The notes: generated by a model not told the origin, from the sequence alone. 64,000 bases of DNA from Thiohalocapsa marina (GCF_008632335.1 NZ_VWXX01000007.1:62001-126000), one strand, 5' to 3'. Positions 19,885 through 29,080 are shown, numbered from the stretch's first letter. Translations and numbers: made by a program.

Positions 19885-21540
19885 ATGAAGCTGCGCCCTC
19901 TGCTCCACGCCCCGTCCACGCGCTTGCGCTCGCACCTGTTTCGCGATCTGTTGCTGTTGCTGCTGGTCACGACGGGGGCGTTGATCGCCGCCGGCGCGCT
20001 GCTGATCAACGACATCAAGCAGAGCCTGGCAGAGGAGCGCATCAGCGCCGCCACCAGCCTGGTGCGTGACGAGATGCTCGGCCTGCTGACGCCGGTACGC
20101 CAGCAATTGCTGATCTTGCAGGATGCCCTGCGCGACACGGCGCGCACGCCCGCGGATCGGCAGGCCCTGAACGCGCTGTTGATGCCGACCCTGCGACACA
20201 TCCCGCAGATCGCCGGGGGCATCTTTGCCGACACCACCGGCGCGGACTATCTGTTGCGTCGGGACCAGGACGGCTGGATCACCCGGGAGCGCCTGCCGGT
20301 CAACATTGCCAATGGTGAGCGCGTTTCAGGCCGGCAAGCGCCTGACGGAGCCGGCGAGGCCCGATTCACCCTCACGCGCTGGTCCGCAGCCGGCGAGCCG
20401 GAGCGCTCCTGGGTCGAACAAGGGCCCTACGATCCGCGGCAGCGTCCCTGGTTCCGCCTGGCGTTGAATGCGTTGCAGGGCGACCAGGGCGCGGTGGTCT
20501 GGAGCCCGCCCTACCGCTTCGCCTCCAGTGGTGTACCGGGCACCACCGTGTCCGTCGCCTGGCGCGATGCCGGCGATGTGCGCGTTGCCGCCTTCGACCT
20601 GACCCTGGCGCGCATCATCGCGGCCATCGACCGGCTGGATCTGGGCCGGCACGGCCACGGCTTCCTGTTCAGCGCTGACGGCGGTGTCTACTCCGATCGG
20701 GCCCAGGCGAGCGCAGAGCGCGGGTTCTATAGCGCAGAGCGCCAGCAGGGCGGCACCCTGGCCTTCGAGGCCGTGGCCGCCTGGCGCGCCGCCGGCGAGC
20801 CCGACGGGCAACTGGTCGGCTTCGAGAGCGGCGGTCGGCGCTGGTGGGGCGGCTTCGTGCCGCTGCATCCGGACAACGACAGCGTCTGGGTCGGCGTCGC
20901 TATCGCCTCCTCGCCGGCCCTGGGAGCGTTGCAGAGCCGGTGGCCGCTGGTCGCCGGCCTTGGCGCTGCCATCCTCGGGCTCGGCATCGGCCTGGCCCTG
21001 CTGGTTGTCCGCAAGTACGGCCGGGAACTGCAGGCACAGCCCAAGACCCGACTCGATCCGGACGATCCGCAACGCGACCTGTACGACCTGATCGGTCGCG
21101 GCGAGGGCACGCATCTGGAACTCAAGTCCACCATGCGCACCAACCTGCACACCGGCAAACCCGGCAAGGAGATCGAGCTGGCCTGGCTCAAGGGGGTCAC
21201 CGCCTTTTTGAACACCGAAGGCGGCATCCTGCTGATGGGCGTCGCCGACGACGGCGAGGTGCTGGGACTGACCGCGGATGCCTTCGACAACGACGACAAG
21301 CGTCAGCTGCACTACAAGAACCTGATCAACCAGCATATCGGGCCGGAATACAACCGGTTCCTGCACTTCGGCCTGTTCCAGCTCGAAGGCAGGCAGATCG
21401 CCGCGGTTCAGTGCGAGCCGGCGGACGGCCCGGTCTTTCTGCGCCACAAGAACGGCGAATCCTTCCTGATCCGCACCGGACCGTCCAACATCGAACTGCC
21501 CATCAGCAAGGCCCTCGGCTACATCCGCGCACGTTTCTGA
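19885..21540 (+). CDS. Membrane-bound dCache sensor fused to a Schlafen-like AlbA_2 domain
   Basis: The product has 551 residues. Helix 1 lies at about residues 20-42 and is followed by a long periplasmic region with the dCache look: QGPYDPRQRPWFRLAL, then GAVVWSPPYRF, then FDLTLARIIAAIDRL and HGFLFSADGGVYSD. Helix 2 lies at about 353-375. The cytoplasmic part from about residue 400 is an AlbA_2 (AAA_4, Schlafen-type) domain with the signature GEGTHLELKSTM and AFLNTEGGILLMGVADDGEVLGL. AlbA_2 domains are found in putative DNA- or RNA-acting regulators. So a small-molecule sensor appears coupled to a nucleic-acid or NTP-related output domain. Ligand and output are unknown. Confidence 0.8.
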   Translation: MKLRPLLHAPSTRLRSHLFRDLLLLLLVTTGALIAAGALLINDIKQSLAEERISAATSLVRDEMLGLLTPVRQQLLILQDALRDTARTPADRQALNALLMPTLRHIPQIAGGIFADTTGADYLLRRDQDGWITRERLPVNIANGERVSGRQAPDGAGEARFTLTRWSAAGEPERSWVEQGPYDPRQRPWFRLALNALQGDQGAVVWSPPYRFASSGVPGTTVSVAWRDAGDVRVAAFDLTLARIIAAIDRLDLGRHGHGFLFSADGGVYSDRAQASAERGFYSAERQQGGTLAFEAVAAWRAAGEPDGQLVGFESGGRRWWGGFVPLHPDNDSVWVGVAIASSPALGALQSRWPLVAGLGAAILGLGIGLALLVVRKYGRELQAQPKTRLDPDDPQRDLYDLIGRGEGTHLELKSTMRTNLHTGKPGKEIELAWLKGVTAFLNTEGGILLMGVADDGEVLGLTADAFDNDDKRQLHYKNLINQHIGPEYNRFLHFGLFQLEGRQIAAVQCEPADGPVFLRHKNGESFLIRTGPSNIELPISKALGYIRARF

Positions 21541-21665
21541 GCAATCCGGCCATCAACCGCCGGTGGGCGACAGGCAGGAACTACCGTAGCCATTCCACCC
21601 GCATTCGCTCCATAAGCCTATACTTATACGTAGGCGGCCATTCAGACCGCTGCGGAGGTAAACCG

Positions 21666-22130
21666 ATGAAACTGAAACGCATGCTGGGTTTGTTCATCGC
21701 CGGCTGTCTGCTGATCCCGCCGGCACTGGCCTATGACGAGGGCATGGCCAAGACCTACGAACAGTTCTTCGCCGGCTTCCACGAACAACAGGTGCCGAAG
21801 GCCATGCACCTGATCCCGCCGGACAAGCTTGTCGCGGCGATCAAGAACAACGAGCCCATGGTGCTGATCGACGTGCGCACCCGTCAGGAGCAGTCCATCG
21901 TGTCCCTGACCTATCCTGGCTCGCTGAACATCCCCATGGACGAGATCTTCAAGCCCGAGAGCCTGGCCAGGATACCGACCGACAGAAAGGTCGTGCTGAC
22001 CTGCCAGGCGGGCATTCGCAGCACCGTCATCGCCACTGCGCTCCGCAACATCGGCTTTGACAACGTCTACGCAGTAAAGGGCGGTCTGCTGGGACTGCTG
22101 CAGTACCTCAACGCCAAGACCGCCTTCTGA
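21666..22130 (+). CDS. Periplasmic rhodanese-like sulfurtransferase
   Basis: The product has 154 residues with a cleavable signal peptide (LGLFIAGCLLIPPALA). A single rhodanese domain follows: MVLIDVRTRQEQ then YPGSLNIPMDEI and the active-site loop LTCQAGIRS. The catalytic Cys is present in a CxxGxRS loop, so sulfane-sulfur transfer in the periplasm is plausible. GGAGGT sits 7 bases before the ATG, the strongest ribosome site in this part of the window. The gene stands alone between the dCache protein and a bidirectional terminator. Confidence 0.88.
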   Translation: MKLKRMLGLFIAGCLLIPPALAYDEGMAKTYEQFFAGFHEQQVPKAMHLIPPDKLVAAIKNNEPMVLIDVRTRQEQSIVSLTYPGSLNIPMDEIFKPESLARIPTDRKVVLTCQAGIRSTVIATALRNIGFDNVYAVKGGLLGLLQYLNAKTAF

Positions 22131-22158
22131 CCCGGAAGGCCCGATCGGGCAGCACCAT

Positions 22159-22185
22159 GAAAACGCTGGCTCATCCGGCGTTTTC
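22159..22185. terminator. Bidirectional terminator between the rhodanese gene and cca
   Basis: Arms GAAAACGCTGG and CCGGCGTTTTC form an 11-bp stem with one G-U pair and a 5-base loop. T-rich on one side and A-rich on the other, it fits two converging genes. Confidence 0.75.
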
Positions 22186-22193
22186 TTCGACGC

Positions 22194-23498
22194 TCAACCC
22201 GCTTCCGGCAGGGGGCCGACACGGCGACGTACCGTGCGAATGGCCTGCAGCCGCGCGTCGTGGACCGCCGACTGGATATCCCCCGGTTGCACGCACGCCC
22301 GGGCGATGGCACCGATGTCGATGGCACGCACCGCGTCGGCGTACTCCCGCATCAGGCCACCCTGCAGGTAGGCCCGGTCCTCGAAGCCCTGCCGACCGCG
22401 GTAATCCGCCTCACAGGCCAGCAACATCTGCTCGAAGCGCTCCGGACGCCGGAACAGGTCCGCCCCCTCGAACAGGTTCAGCACGGTGCTGGCGCGCAAT
22501 TCCGCCACCTTGTGCGCCTTGCCGTGGTAGCGGGCGGTGATGCGGGCCAGCTCACAGAAGCGCCTGGGCACCCGGAACCGGGCGCAAACCCCCTCCAGCA
22601 GGTCGACGCTGCGTTCCTCGTGGCCATGGTGCCGCGGCAGGATCTCCAGCGGCGTGGTGCCCTTGCCCAGGTCGTGGCAGAGAGCGGCGAAGCGCACCTC
22701 CGGCAAGGGTGACAGGCGCGCCGCCATGTCCAGCACCAGCATCACGTGCACCCCGGTGTCGATCTCCGGATGCCAGCGGGCAGGCTGCGGCACGCCCCAC
22801 AGGCGGTCCAGTTCCGGCAGCAGCCGCGCCAGGGCGCCGCAATCGCGCAGGACGCCGAAGAACACGGACGGCCGCGCCTCGCCGAGGGCGCGCACCAGTT
22901 CCTGCCAGACCCGCTCCGGCACCAGCGCATCCACCTCCCCTGCGGCCACCATGGAACGCATCAGCGCCTGCGTCTCCGGCGCCACGCGAAAACCCAGCTC
23001 GGCATAGCGGGCGGCGAAGCGCGCGGTGCGCAGGATGCGCACCGGGTCCTCGGCAAAGGCCGGCGAGACATGTCGCAGCAGGCGTCGCTCGAGATCGGCA
23101 CAGCCACCGTAAGGGTCGATGATGCGCCCCTGGGGGTCTTCCGCCAGGGCATTGATGGTCAGATCGCGGCGTTCCAGGTCCTGCTCCAGGGTCACGGAGG
23201 GATCCGCATGCACCGCAAAGCCATGGTAGCCGGGAGCGGTCTTGCGCTCGGTCCGTGCCAGCGCGTATTCGTCCTTGCTGTGGGGGTGCAAAAACACCGG
23301 AAAGTCCTTGCCCACCTGCCGAAAGCCGCGCCGACGCATGTCATCGGCCGTGGCGCCGATGACGACATAGTCCAGCTCGTCCACCGGCAGGCCCAATAAC
23401 CGATCGCGCACCGCGCCGCCGACCAGATAGACCTCCAGGCCGTCGGCCGCCTCCGTGGGCGGCGGTGGCCAGCGCTCTGTGTGTGTCCCGCGTTGCAT
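22194..23498 (-). CDS. cca: CCA-adding tRNA nucleotidyltransferase
   Basis: The product has 434 residues from the ATG at 23498, with AGGGGGT 3 bases upstream. The class II nucleotidyltransferase head shows GGAVRDRLLGLPVDELDYVV and the catalytic DxD/E region, then RRDLTINALA and DPVRILRTARFAARY for primer and base recognition. An HD domain follows with CHDLGKGTTP, as in the E. coli-type enzyme with added phosphatase activity. It repairs or adds the 3' CCA of tRNAs. It is divergent from the octaheme cytochrome gene. Confidence 0.96.
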   Translation of the reverse strand: MQRGTHTERWPPPPTEAADGLEVYLVGGAVRDRLLGLPVDELDYVVIGATADDMRRRGFRQVGKDFPVFLHPHSKDEYALARTERKTAPGYHGFAVHADPSVTLEQDLERRDLTINALAEDPQGRIIDPYGGCADLERRLLRHVSPAFAEDPVRILRTARFAARYAELGFRVAPETQALMRSMVAAGEVDALVPERVWQELVRALGEARPSVFFGVLRDCGALARLLPELDRLWGVPQPARWHPEIDTGVHVMLVLDMAARLSPLPEVRFAALCHDLGKGTTPLEILPRHHGHEERSVDLLEGVCARFRVPRRFCELARITARYHGKAHKVAELRASTVLNLFEGADLFRRPERFEQMLLACEADYRGRQGFEDRAYLQGGLMREYADAVRAIDIGAIARACVQPGDIQSAVHDARLQAIRTVRRRVGPLPEAG

Positions 23499-23615
23499 GT
23501 GACCCCCTGCGCGCGCCAATACCGGCACGAGTATACCCGTTACGCGCGCCTTTTCGATTTTCCCGGCCCAGTGGCACAGGGCTGGGCGACGGCCCGGAAA
23601 GACAGGGCACGCCAG

Positions 23616-23633
23616 CATTGACATATGTCAATG
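23616..23633. promoter_or_regulatory. 18-bp perfect palindrome, FNR/NNR-type operator candidate
   Basis: CATTGACATATGTCAATG is a perfect inverted repeat with the core TTGAC-N4-GTCAA, the half-site layout of CRP/FNR-family regulators such as FNR, DNR and NnrR. It lies 152 bp before the octaheme cytochrome start and 118 bp before the divergent cca start. Control by oxygen or nitrogen oxides would suit the cytochrome. This is an inference from the motif. Confidence 0.6.
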
Positions 23634-23784
23634 GCCATCGTTTCCCCTTCCGGTTTTGAGGGAAATCAAGGTTTGTCAACCCGATTCCCAACACAGTCCA
23701 TCCTGGAAGCGACGCCTCCGCCTGGCGGACAGGCCCGCTCTCCGACCGGGATCCGATGCCCAAGCCCACAAAGAGGAGTGTGTC

Positions 23785-25302
23785 ATGTCCACTGCGAATC
23801 AAGGCGCAAGCCGACCCCCGACCCGCGCATGGCGAGGCAGCCTCGCCCTCGCCGCCTGCATGCTGCTGGCGACCAGCGCCGCCCATGCGGTCCGTCCCGC
23901 CGGCCAGCCCGGCGTCGACTGGGGCGACCCCAAGGGCCAGGAATGCGTCGATTGCCACATGACGGAGAATCCCGGGCTGTACTGGGAGTGGAATCACAGT
24001 CAGCACGGCCAGAACGGCGTGACCTGCCTCGACTGCCACCAGGCGGCCGAGACCGACGTGGACGCCTGGCGACACGAGGGCACTTTCGTGTCCATCATCG
24101 TCACGCCGAAAGACTGCTCCAACTGCCACACAAAGGAATTCGAGGAGATGGACGGCTCCCATCACGCCAAGGGCGGACAGATCCTCGGCTCGCTCGATAA
24201 TCTGCTGGGCGAAGTGGTCGGCGGGCCGGCCGCGGTCAACGCCGGCTGCAAGCAGTGCCATGGCGGCACGCTGGAGTTCGTCGACAAGGGCCGCGACAAG
24301 GGACGCCCATTGCCCGGCAGCTGGCCGAACACCGGCATTGGCCGCATCAACCCGGACGGCAGTCTGGGCTCCTGCACCGCCTGCCATGGGCGCCACCGCT
24401 TCAGCAAGGCCCAGGCACGCACGCCGGACACCTGCGGTAAATGTCACGTGGGCCCGGATCACCCGCAGATCGAGGTCTACAACGAGTCCAAGCACGGCAT
24501 CATCTACCGCGCCAAGGTCGACGAGATGAACCTGGAGTCGGACAAATGGGTCGCCGGCGTCGACTACAGCGCCGCCCCCACCTGCGCCACCTGCCACATG
24601 AGCGCATCGCCCAGCGAGCCGTCCACCCACAATGTCGGCGAGCGTATCTCCTGGACCCTGCGTCCGCCCATCTCCACCAAGCTCAATCTGGTGAAGCTGG
24701 AAGACGGCAACGAGTTCGACGTGCCCGAGGGCCAGCCGGTGCCGGCGGTGGGTGATCAGGCCAAGGGCTCCACCGTGATTGAGGTGCTGACCTGGAAGGA
24801 CCGCCGCAGCAACATGGAAGGCGTCTGCTACAGCTGCCATGAGCTCAGCGTCATCGAGGGCCACTACAAGCAGTTCGACGACGTGGTCGAGCTCTACAAC
24901 GAGAAATTCGCCCGCCCCATCGCCGCGGTCATGGGCAAGCTCAAGGAGGGCGGTTACATCACGCCGGCGCCGTTCGACGACAAGATCGAATGGACCTGGT
25001 GGGAGATCTGGCACCACGAGGGCCGGCGGGCGCGCCACGGAGCGGCCATGATGGGCCCCGACTACACCTGGTGGCACGGCATCTACGAGGTGGCACAGCA
25101 CACCTACTTCAAGTGGATTCCGGAGCTCAAGGACGTGGTGAGCAAGAAGGACGGCAACGACGCCGTCGCCGTCGCCCTGCTGGAAGCGCACTTCAAGCCT
25201 ATCGAAGGCCATGACTGGTTTTTCAACGGCATGAGCAAGGACCAGATCGACAAGGTCCGCAAGGGCTTCGAGGCACGCTACGGCAAGGGCTCGCTGAAGT
25301 AG
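23785..25302 (+). CDS. Octaheme cytochrome c, hydroxylamine oxidoreductase-like
   Basis: The product has 505 residues with a Sec signal ending near AAHA. Eight CxxCH heme sites start at about residues 54, 81, 111, 155, 197, 217, 267 and 348. Extra conserved features, ESKHGIIYRAK and DYTWWHGIYEVAQHT, are of the HAO/epsilon-Hao octaheme family. All hemes are CxxCH, which excludes NrfA- or ONR-type CxxCK enzymes. Relatives oxidise hydroxylamine, or reduce it or nitrite, in the periplasm; which direction depends on whether a Tyr crosslinks the catalytic heme, and I cannot place that residue here. AAGAGGAG precedes the ATG. A TPR protein follows and an FNR-like palindrome precedes. No cycA/cycB-type partner is adjacent. 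Confidence 0.88.
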   Translation: MSTANQGASRPPTRAWRGSLALAACMLLATSAAHAVRPAGQPGVDWGDPKGQECVDCHMTENPGLYWEWNHSQHGQNGVTCLDCHQAAETDVDAWRHEGTFVSIIVTPKDCSNCHTKEFEEMDGSHHAKGGQILGSLDNLLGEVVGGPAAVNAGCKQCHGGTLEFVDKGRDKGRPLPGSWPNTGIGRINPDGSLGSCTACHGRHRFSKAQARTPDTCGKCHVGPDHPQIEVYNESKHGIIYRAKVDEMNLESDKWVAGVDYSAAPTCATCHMSASPSEPSTHNVGERISWTLRPPISTKLNLVKLEDGNEFDVPEGQPVPAVGDQAKGSTVIEVLTWKDRRSNMEGVCYSCHELSVIEGHYKQFDDVVELYNEKFARPIAAVMGKLKEGGYITPAPFDDKIEWTWWEIWHHEGRRARHGAAMMGPDYTWWHGIYEVAQHTYFKWIPELKDVVSKKDGNDAVAVALLEAHFKPIEGHDWFFNGMSKDQIDKVRKGFEARYGKGSLK

Positions 25303-25391
25303 CCCGGGGCCATCGACCCTGGCCAGCCCGTCGACGCCGTCGGCGCTTCATCACGGGGCAGGGATGCCCCGCCCTGCACGGAGCTCATGCC

Positions 25392-25880
25392 ATGCCCAAG
25401 ACCCCGTCGAACATCACCGCGGCCTGCGCGATCTTGCTGGTCGCCAGTTTGGCCACCAGCCCGAGCGTCAGCCTGGCCGCGGAACAATCCTCGCCAAGTG
25501 TCGCTGCCCTGGTCCGCCAGGCGGAAACGCAACTGCAGCAGCAGGACATCGAAGGCGCCATCGCGACCCTGCGGCAAGCCATCGACCTGGAGCCGGACTC
25601 CGCCGTCGCACAGACGCGCCTCGGCGGCGCCCTGCTGCTGGCGCAACGCCATGACGCGGCCATCGCGCAATTCCGGCAGGCCATTGCCATTCCGGCAGTG
25701 CCGGACAGTGCGCGTGCCCCCGCCTTCATCGGGCTCGCCTTCGCCTACCTGCACACGCAACGCCCGGCGCTGGCAAAGGCCGCGCTGGTCGAAGCCCGGC
25801 GACTGGATCCGGGCAAGGCGCCGGAGATCGACCAGGCCATCCAGCGCATCGACCGGCGCGCCGCCGCCCCGCCGCACTAG
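25392..25880 (+). CDS. Periplasmic TPR-repeat protein
   Basis: The product has 162 residues with a signal peptide (ACAILLVASLATSPSVSLAAE). Three TPR-like helix pairs follow: ALVRQAETQLQQQDIEGAIA, then VAQTRLGGALLLAQRHDAAI and FIGLAFAYLHTQRPALAKAA. TPR scaffolds assemble proteins. Its position 89 bp after the octaheme cytochrome on the same strand suggests a maturation or complex partner of that enzyme, but this is inference. The stop codon is followed at once by a 13-bp tandem array. Confidence 0.82.
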   Translation: MPKTPSNITAACAILLVASLATSPSVSLAAEQSSPSVAALVRQAETQLQQQDIEGAIATLRQAIDLEPDSAVAQTRLGGALLLAQRHDAAIAQFRQAIAIPAVPDSARAPAFIGLAFAYLHTQRPALAKAALVEARRLDPGKAPEIDQAIQRIDRRAAAPPH

Positions 25881-25881
25881 C

Positions 25882-25959
25882 CGGACTCAGCGCTCGGAAT
25901 CAGTGCTCGGACTCAGCGCTCGGACTCAGTGCTCGGAATCAGTGCCCGGACTCAGCGCT
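25882..25959. repeat. 13-bp tandem array after the TPR gene
   Basis: Exactly six units of 13 bp are present: CGGACTCAGCGCT three times, with the variants CGGAATCAGTGCT, CGGACTCAGTGCT and CGGAATCAGTGCC. There are few substitutions and no length changes. Confidence 0.85.
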
Positions 25960-26260
25960 CGCCCTTGGTGCGCAGCAGCCCGGCCCAGCGGTTGCCCTGC
26001 TTCTGCGGCCCGCCACGCGGAAACAGCCGGTGCAGAAAACGGCTGCTGCCGCGTTCGCGCCCTCACAGCTGGCGGAAATGCACCAGCATCCAGGCAGAGT
26101 ACCTGTTCGACGAGGCCCTGGTGCTGCCGACCTGGCGCTTCGGATGCTGCGAACGCTGATCACCGAGCAGGGAGTGCCGAGGGCACCGCCAATCACCTGA
26201 CAGGCAACCTGGCCCGCAACCGGACCAGCGGCCGGGCCCGCAACCTGGCCGTCGACCGGC
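25960..26260. other. 301-bp gap with no gene recognised
   Basis: Between the tandem array and the end of ppc I find no open frame with family features on either strand. A basic minus-strand stretch (FLHRLFPRGGPQKQGNRWAG) is open for about 30 codons behind a stop and could be the tail of a decayed gene. Short GC-rich direct repeats (CCGCAACCTGGC type) lie at about 26200-26250, next to the ppc stop. Confidence 0.5.
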
Positions 26261-29080
26261 TCAGCCCGTGTTGCGCATGCCCGCGGCGATGGCGTTGATG
26301 GAGCGCAGCAGCGGGTCCAGCCACTGCTCGCGTTCCTCCGCCGCCCCCTCCTGTCGGTAACGCTCCAGCAAGGCGATCTGCACATGGTTCAGCGGGTCGA
26401 GGTAGGTGTTGCGCCGCGCCAGCGACACCTGCAGGTCCGGCGTTTCCGCCATCAGCCCGAGCAGGCCGGCGACGTTCAGCACCTGGGTCACCGTGCGCTG
26501 ATACTCCTCGGCGATGGTGTTGTAGAGCACCTCGGCGCGGGCCGGATCCCGGGCCAGGCGCAGGTACTCGTGGGCGATGTGCATCTCGGCCTTGTACAGG
26601 GCCATCTGCGAGTTGCTCAGGATGGCGCGAAAGAACGGCCACTCCTGGTACATCCGCTGCAGCTTGGCCAGGCGCTCCACGTCGGATCCGCGCCAGCGCT
26701 CGATGGCGCTGCCGATGCCGTACCAGGCCGGCAGCGTGTGCCGCGACTGGGCCCAGCCGAACACCCAGGGGATGGCCCGGATGGAGCCGAGGGAGCGGTC
26801 GCGTTTCTTGCGGTGCGACGGGCGCGAGCCGATGTTGAGCAGCGCGATGGCGTCCACCGGGGTCACTTCATAGAAGTAGTCCATCAGGCCTTCGGTGCCG
26901 CAGACCAGCTCGCGGTAGGCCTCCTCGCCCAGGCGCGCCAGCTCGGCCATGATGCCGAGAAAGTCCTTGCGCGGCGGCGGCGGCGGCTCGATCACGCAAC
27001 GACTGGCCTTGATCAGGCCGCTGATGCCCATGGTCAGCTCGTACAGCGCGGTCTCAGGGTTGGCGTAGCGGTAGGACAGCACCTCGCCCTGCTCGGTGAA
27101 CTTGATCTGGCCATGCACCGTGTCGTCCGGCTGCGCCAGGATGGCCTCGTGGGTGGGACCACCGCCACGGCCCACGGTGCCACCGCGGCCGTGGAACAGC
27201 CGACAGTCGATGCCATGGCGGCGCGCCAGGGCCATGATCTTTTCCTGCGCCTCGTACAGGTTCCAGGCGGACGACAGGATGCCGCCGTCCTTGCAGGAGT
27301 CCGAATAACCGAGCATCACCTCCTGCAGATTGCCCGAGGCCTGCAGCAGCGCGGCATAGGTGGGGTTGTCGAACAAGGCCGACATCACCGCGTCGATCTG
27401 ACCGAGGTCCTCGATGGTCTCGAACAGCGGCGCGATGCGGATGTTGCAGAACCAGCCCGCGGTGCCGCCGTTGGTGCGCCCGGCCAGCCCCGCCAGACGC
27501 GCCAGCAGCATGACCTCCAGCACATGGCTGGCGCTGTGGGTCATGGAGATGACATAGGCGCCGAAGACGTCCTCGCTGATCTCCGCCCGCATGCGGGCCA
27601 TGACCTCGAACACCTCCAGCGTCTCGCGGGTCTCGGGGGTCAGGGTGGCCTTGTCGATGTGGAACGGATGCGGATGGGCGATGGCCTCGGCCAGGGCCAG
27701 CCGCTTCTGTTCCTCGCTGAAGGCGCCGTAGAAAGGCGCACCGGGCTGGCGGGCAAACAGCTCCACTATGGCCTGGGTGTGGCGCCCGGACTCTTGGCGG
27801 ACATCCAGCCGCATCAGATGGAAACCGAAGCTCTCCACCAGCCGGATCAGATCCTTCAGCGGCCCGTCGGCGGCATTGGCATCGCCGTGGCTGATCAGGG
27901 AGTCGCGAATCAGGTAGAGGTCGTCGAGCAGTTGCTGCGCATCGGTGTAGCCCTCGGCCATCTGCGCCGAGTGTTCCACGCCGTCGATGCGCGCCCGCAC
28001 CCGCGCCAGGCTCGCCCGCAGCCGGTGACTGACGATGGCCAGCTTGCGCCGGTAGGGCTCGTGGAAGTAGCGGCGCTGGGTCTGGCCCATGGGGCCGAGC
28101 CAGTAGTCCTCGTCGGCGTCCAGGCTGTCGAGGAATTCCGGCGACGGCTCGCACAGCGCGCTGGAGTGGCTGAGCACGCGGGTCAGCCGCCCGACACGGG
28201 TCAGGTACTCGTCCAGCACCAGTTCGCAGTGCATGCGCACCGCCAGTTCCGTGGTCTCGGGCTTCACAAAGGGGTTGCCGTCGCGATCGCCGCCGATCCA
28301 GGAGCCGAAGGCGATGAAGCTCGGCACCTGGATACCGGCCTCATGGCCATAGAAACGCCGCACCGCACGCTCCAGGTTGCGGTAGACCTGCGGCAGCACA
28401 TGGAACAGGGACTCATGGAAAAAGTACAGCCCCTGGCGCACCTCGTCCGTGACCTGCGGCTTGTGCACCCGCACCTCGTCGGTCTTCCACAGGATCTGGA
28501 TCTCGCTCAGGATCTCGCCCAGCCGATCCTGCTGCTCCTCCTGGTTCAGCTTGTGCCGGTGCAGGTCCAGCGCCAGCAGGAAGATCCGCCGCTGGGTCTC
28601 CAGCGTGGTGCGACGTTTGGCCTCGGTGGGGTGAGCGGTGAACACCGGCAGGTAGGCGAGCCGGTCAAACAGCGTCTGCAATGCCTCCGCCGCGACCCCT
28701 TCTTCAGCGAATTGGCGCAGGGTGTGATCAAAGGAGCCACGCCAGAGCCGGCCACCGGCACTGACCGTAGTGCGGCGCTGCAGGAAGCCATGCACCTCCT
28801 CGGCGATGTTCGCCAGGGAGAAATAGATGGTGTACGCGCGGATCACCTCGGACAGGGTCTGCGGATCCAGGCCGTCGATCCGCTTCATCAGTTTGCCCCG
28901 CAGGGCCTCGTCGTCGTGCTCGCGCAGGGTCAGGAAACCGTCGCGCAGCCGCTCCACTACCACCAGCACGCGTTTGCGGCTGTGTTCCCGCAACACCTCG
29001 CCGAGCAAGGTGGCGAACAGCGCGATGTCGCGCTCTGGTCCAGCCGGGGTGACCGGCTCTGCTGGCTGATTCTCTGTCAT
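26261..29080 (-). CDS. ppc: Phosphoenolpyruvate carboxylase
   Basis: The product has 939 residues, normal for the family. It carboxylates phosphoenolpyruvate with bicarbonate to oxaloacetate, feeding the TCA cycle. Signature 1 (AHPTEAKRRT) with its catalytic His, signature 2 (VMLGYSDSCKDGG), the glycine loop FHGRGGTVGRGGGPTHEAI and the conserved C-terminus MRNTG are intact. I took the ATG at 29080; the ribosome site is weak. It stands alone, divergent from the zinc-ribbon gene. Confidence 0.97.
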   Translation of the reverse strand: MTENQPAEPVTPAGPERDIALFATLLGEVLREHSRKRVLVVVERLRDGFLTLREHDDEALRGKLMKRIDGLDPQTLSEVIRAYTIYFSLANIAEEVHGFLQRRTTVSAGGRLWRGSFDHTLRQFAEEGVAAEALQTLFDRLAYLPVFTAHPTEAKRRTTLETQRRIFLLALDLHRHKLNQEEQQDRLGEILSEIQILWKTDEVRVHKPQVTDEVRQGLYFFHESLFHVLPQVYRNLERAVRRFYGHEAGIQVPSFIAFGSWIGGDRDGNPFVKPETTELAVRMHCELVLDEYLTRVGRLTRVLSHSSALCEPSPEFLDSLDADEDYWLGPMGQTQRRYFHEPYRRKLAIVSHRLRASLARVRARIDGVEHSAQMAEGYTDAQQLLDDLYLIRDSLISHGDANAADGPLKDLIRLVESFGFHLMRLDVRQESGRHTQAIVELFARQPGAPFYGAFSEEQKRLALAEAIAHPHPFHIDKATLTPETRETLEVFEVMARMRAEISEDVFGAYVISMTHSASHVLEVMLLARLAGLAGRTNGGTAGWFCNIRIAPLFETIEDLGQIDAVMSALFDNPTYAALLQASGNLQEVMLGYSDSCKDGGILSSAWNLYEAQEKIMALARRHGIDCRLFHGRGGTVGRGGGPTHEAILAQPDDTVHGQIKFTEQGEVLSYRYANPETALYELTMGISGLIKASRCVIEPPPPPRKDFLGIMAELARLGEEAYRELVCGTEGLMDYFYEVTPVDAIALLNIGSRPSHRKKRDRSLGSIRAIPWVFGWAQSRHTLPAWYGIGSAIERWRGSDVERLAKLQRMYQEWPFFRAILSNSQMALYKAEMHIAHEYLRLARDPARAEVLYNTIAEEYQRTVTQVLNVAGLLGLMAETPDLQVSLARRNTYLDPLNHVQIALLERYRQEGAAEEREQWLDPLLRSINAIAAGMRNTG

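Noticed and set aside
23785-25302. NrfA- or ONR-type nitrite reductase
   Set aside because: No CxxCK motif is present; all eight heme sites are CxxCH, in HAO-family spacing.
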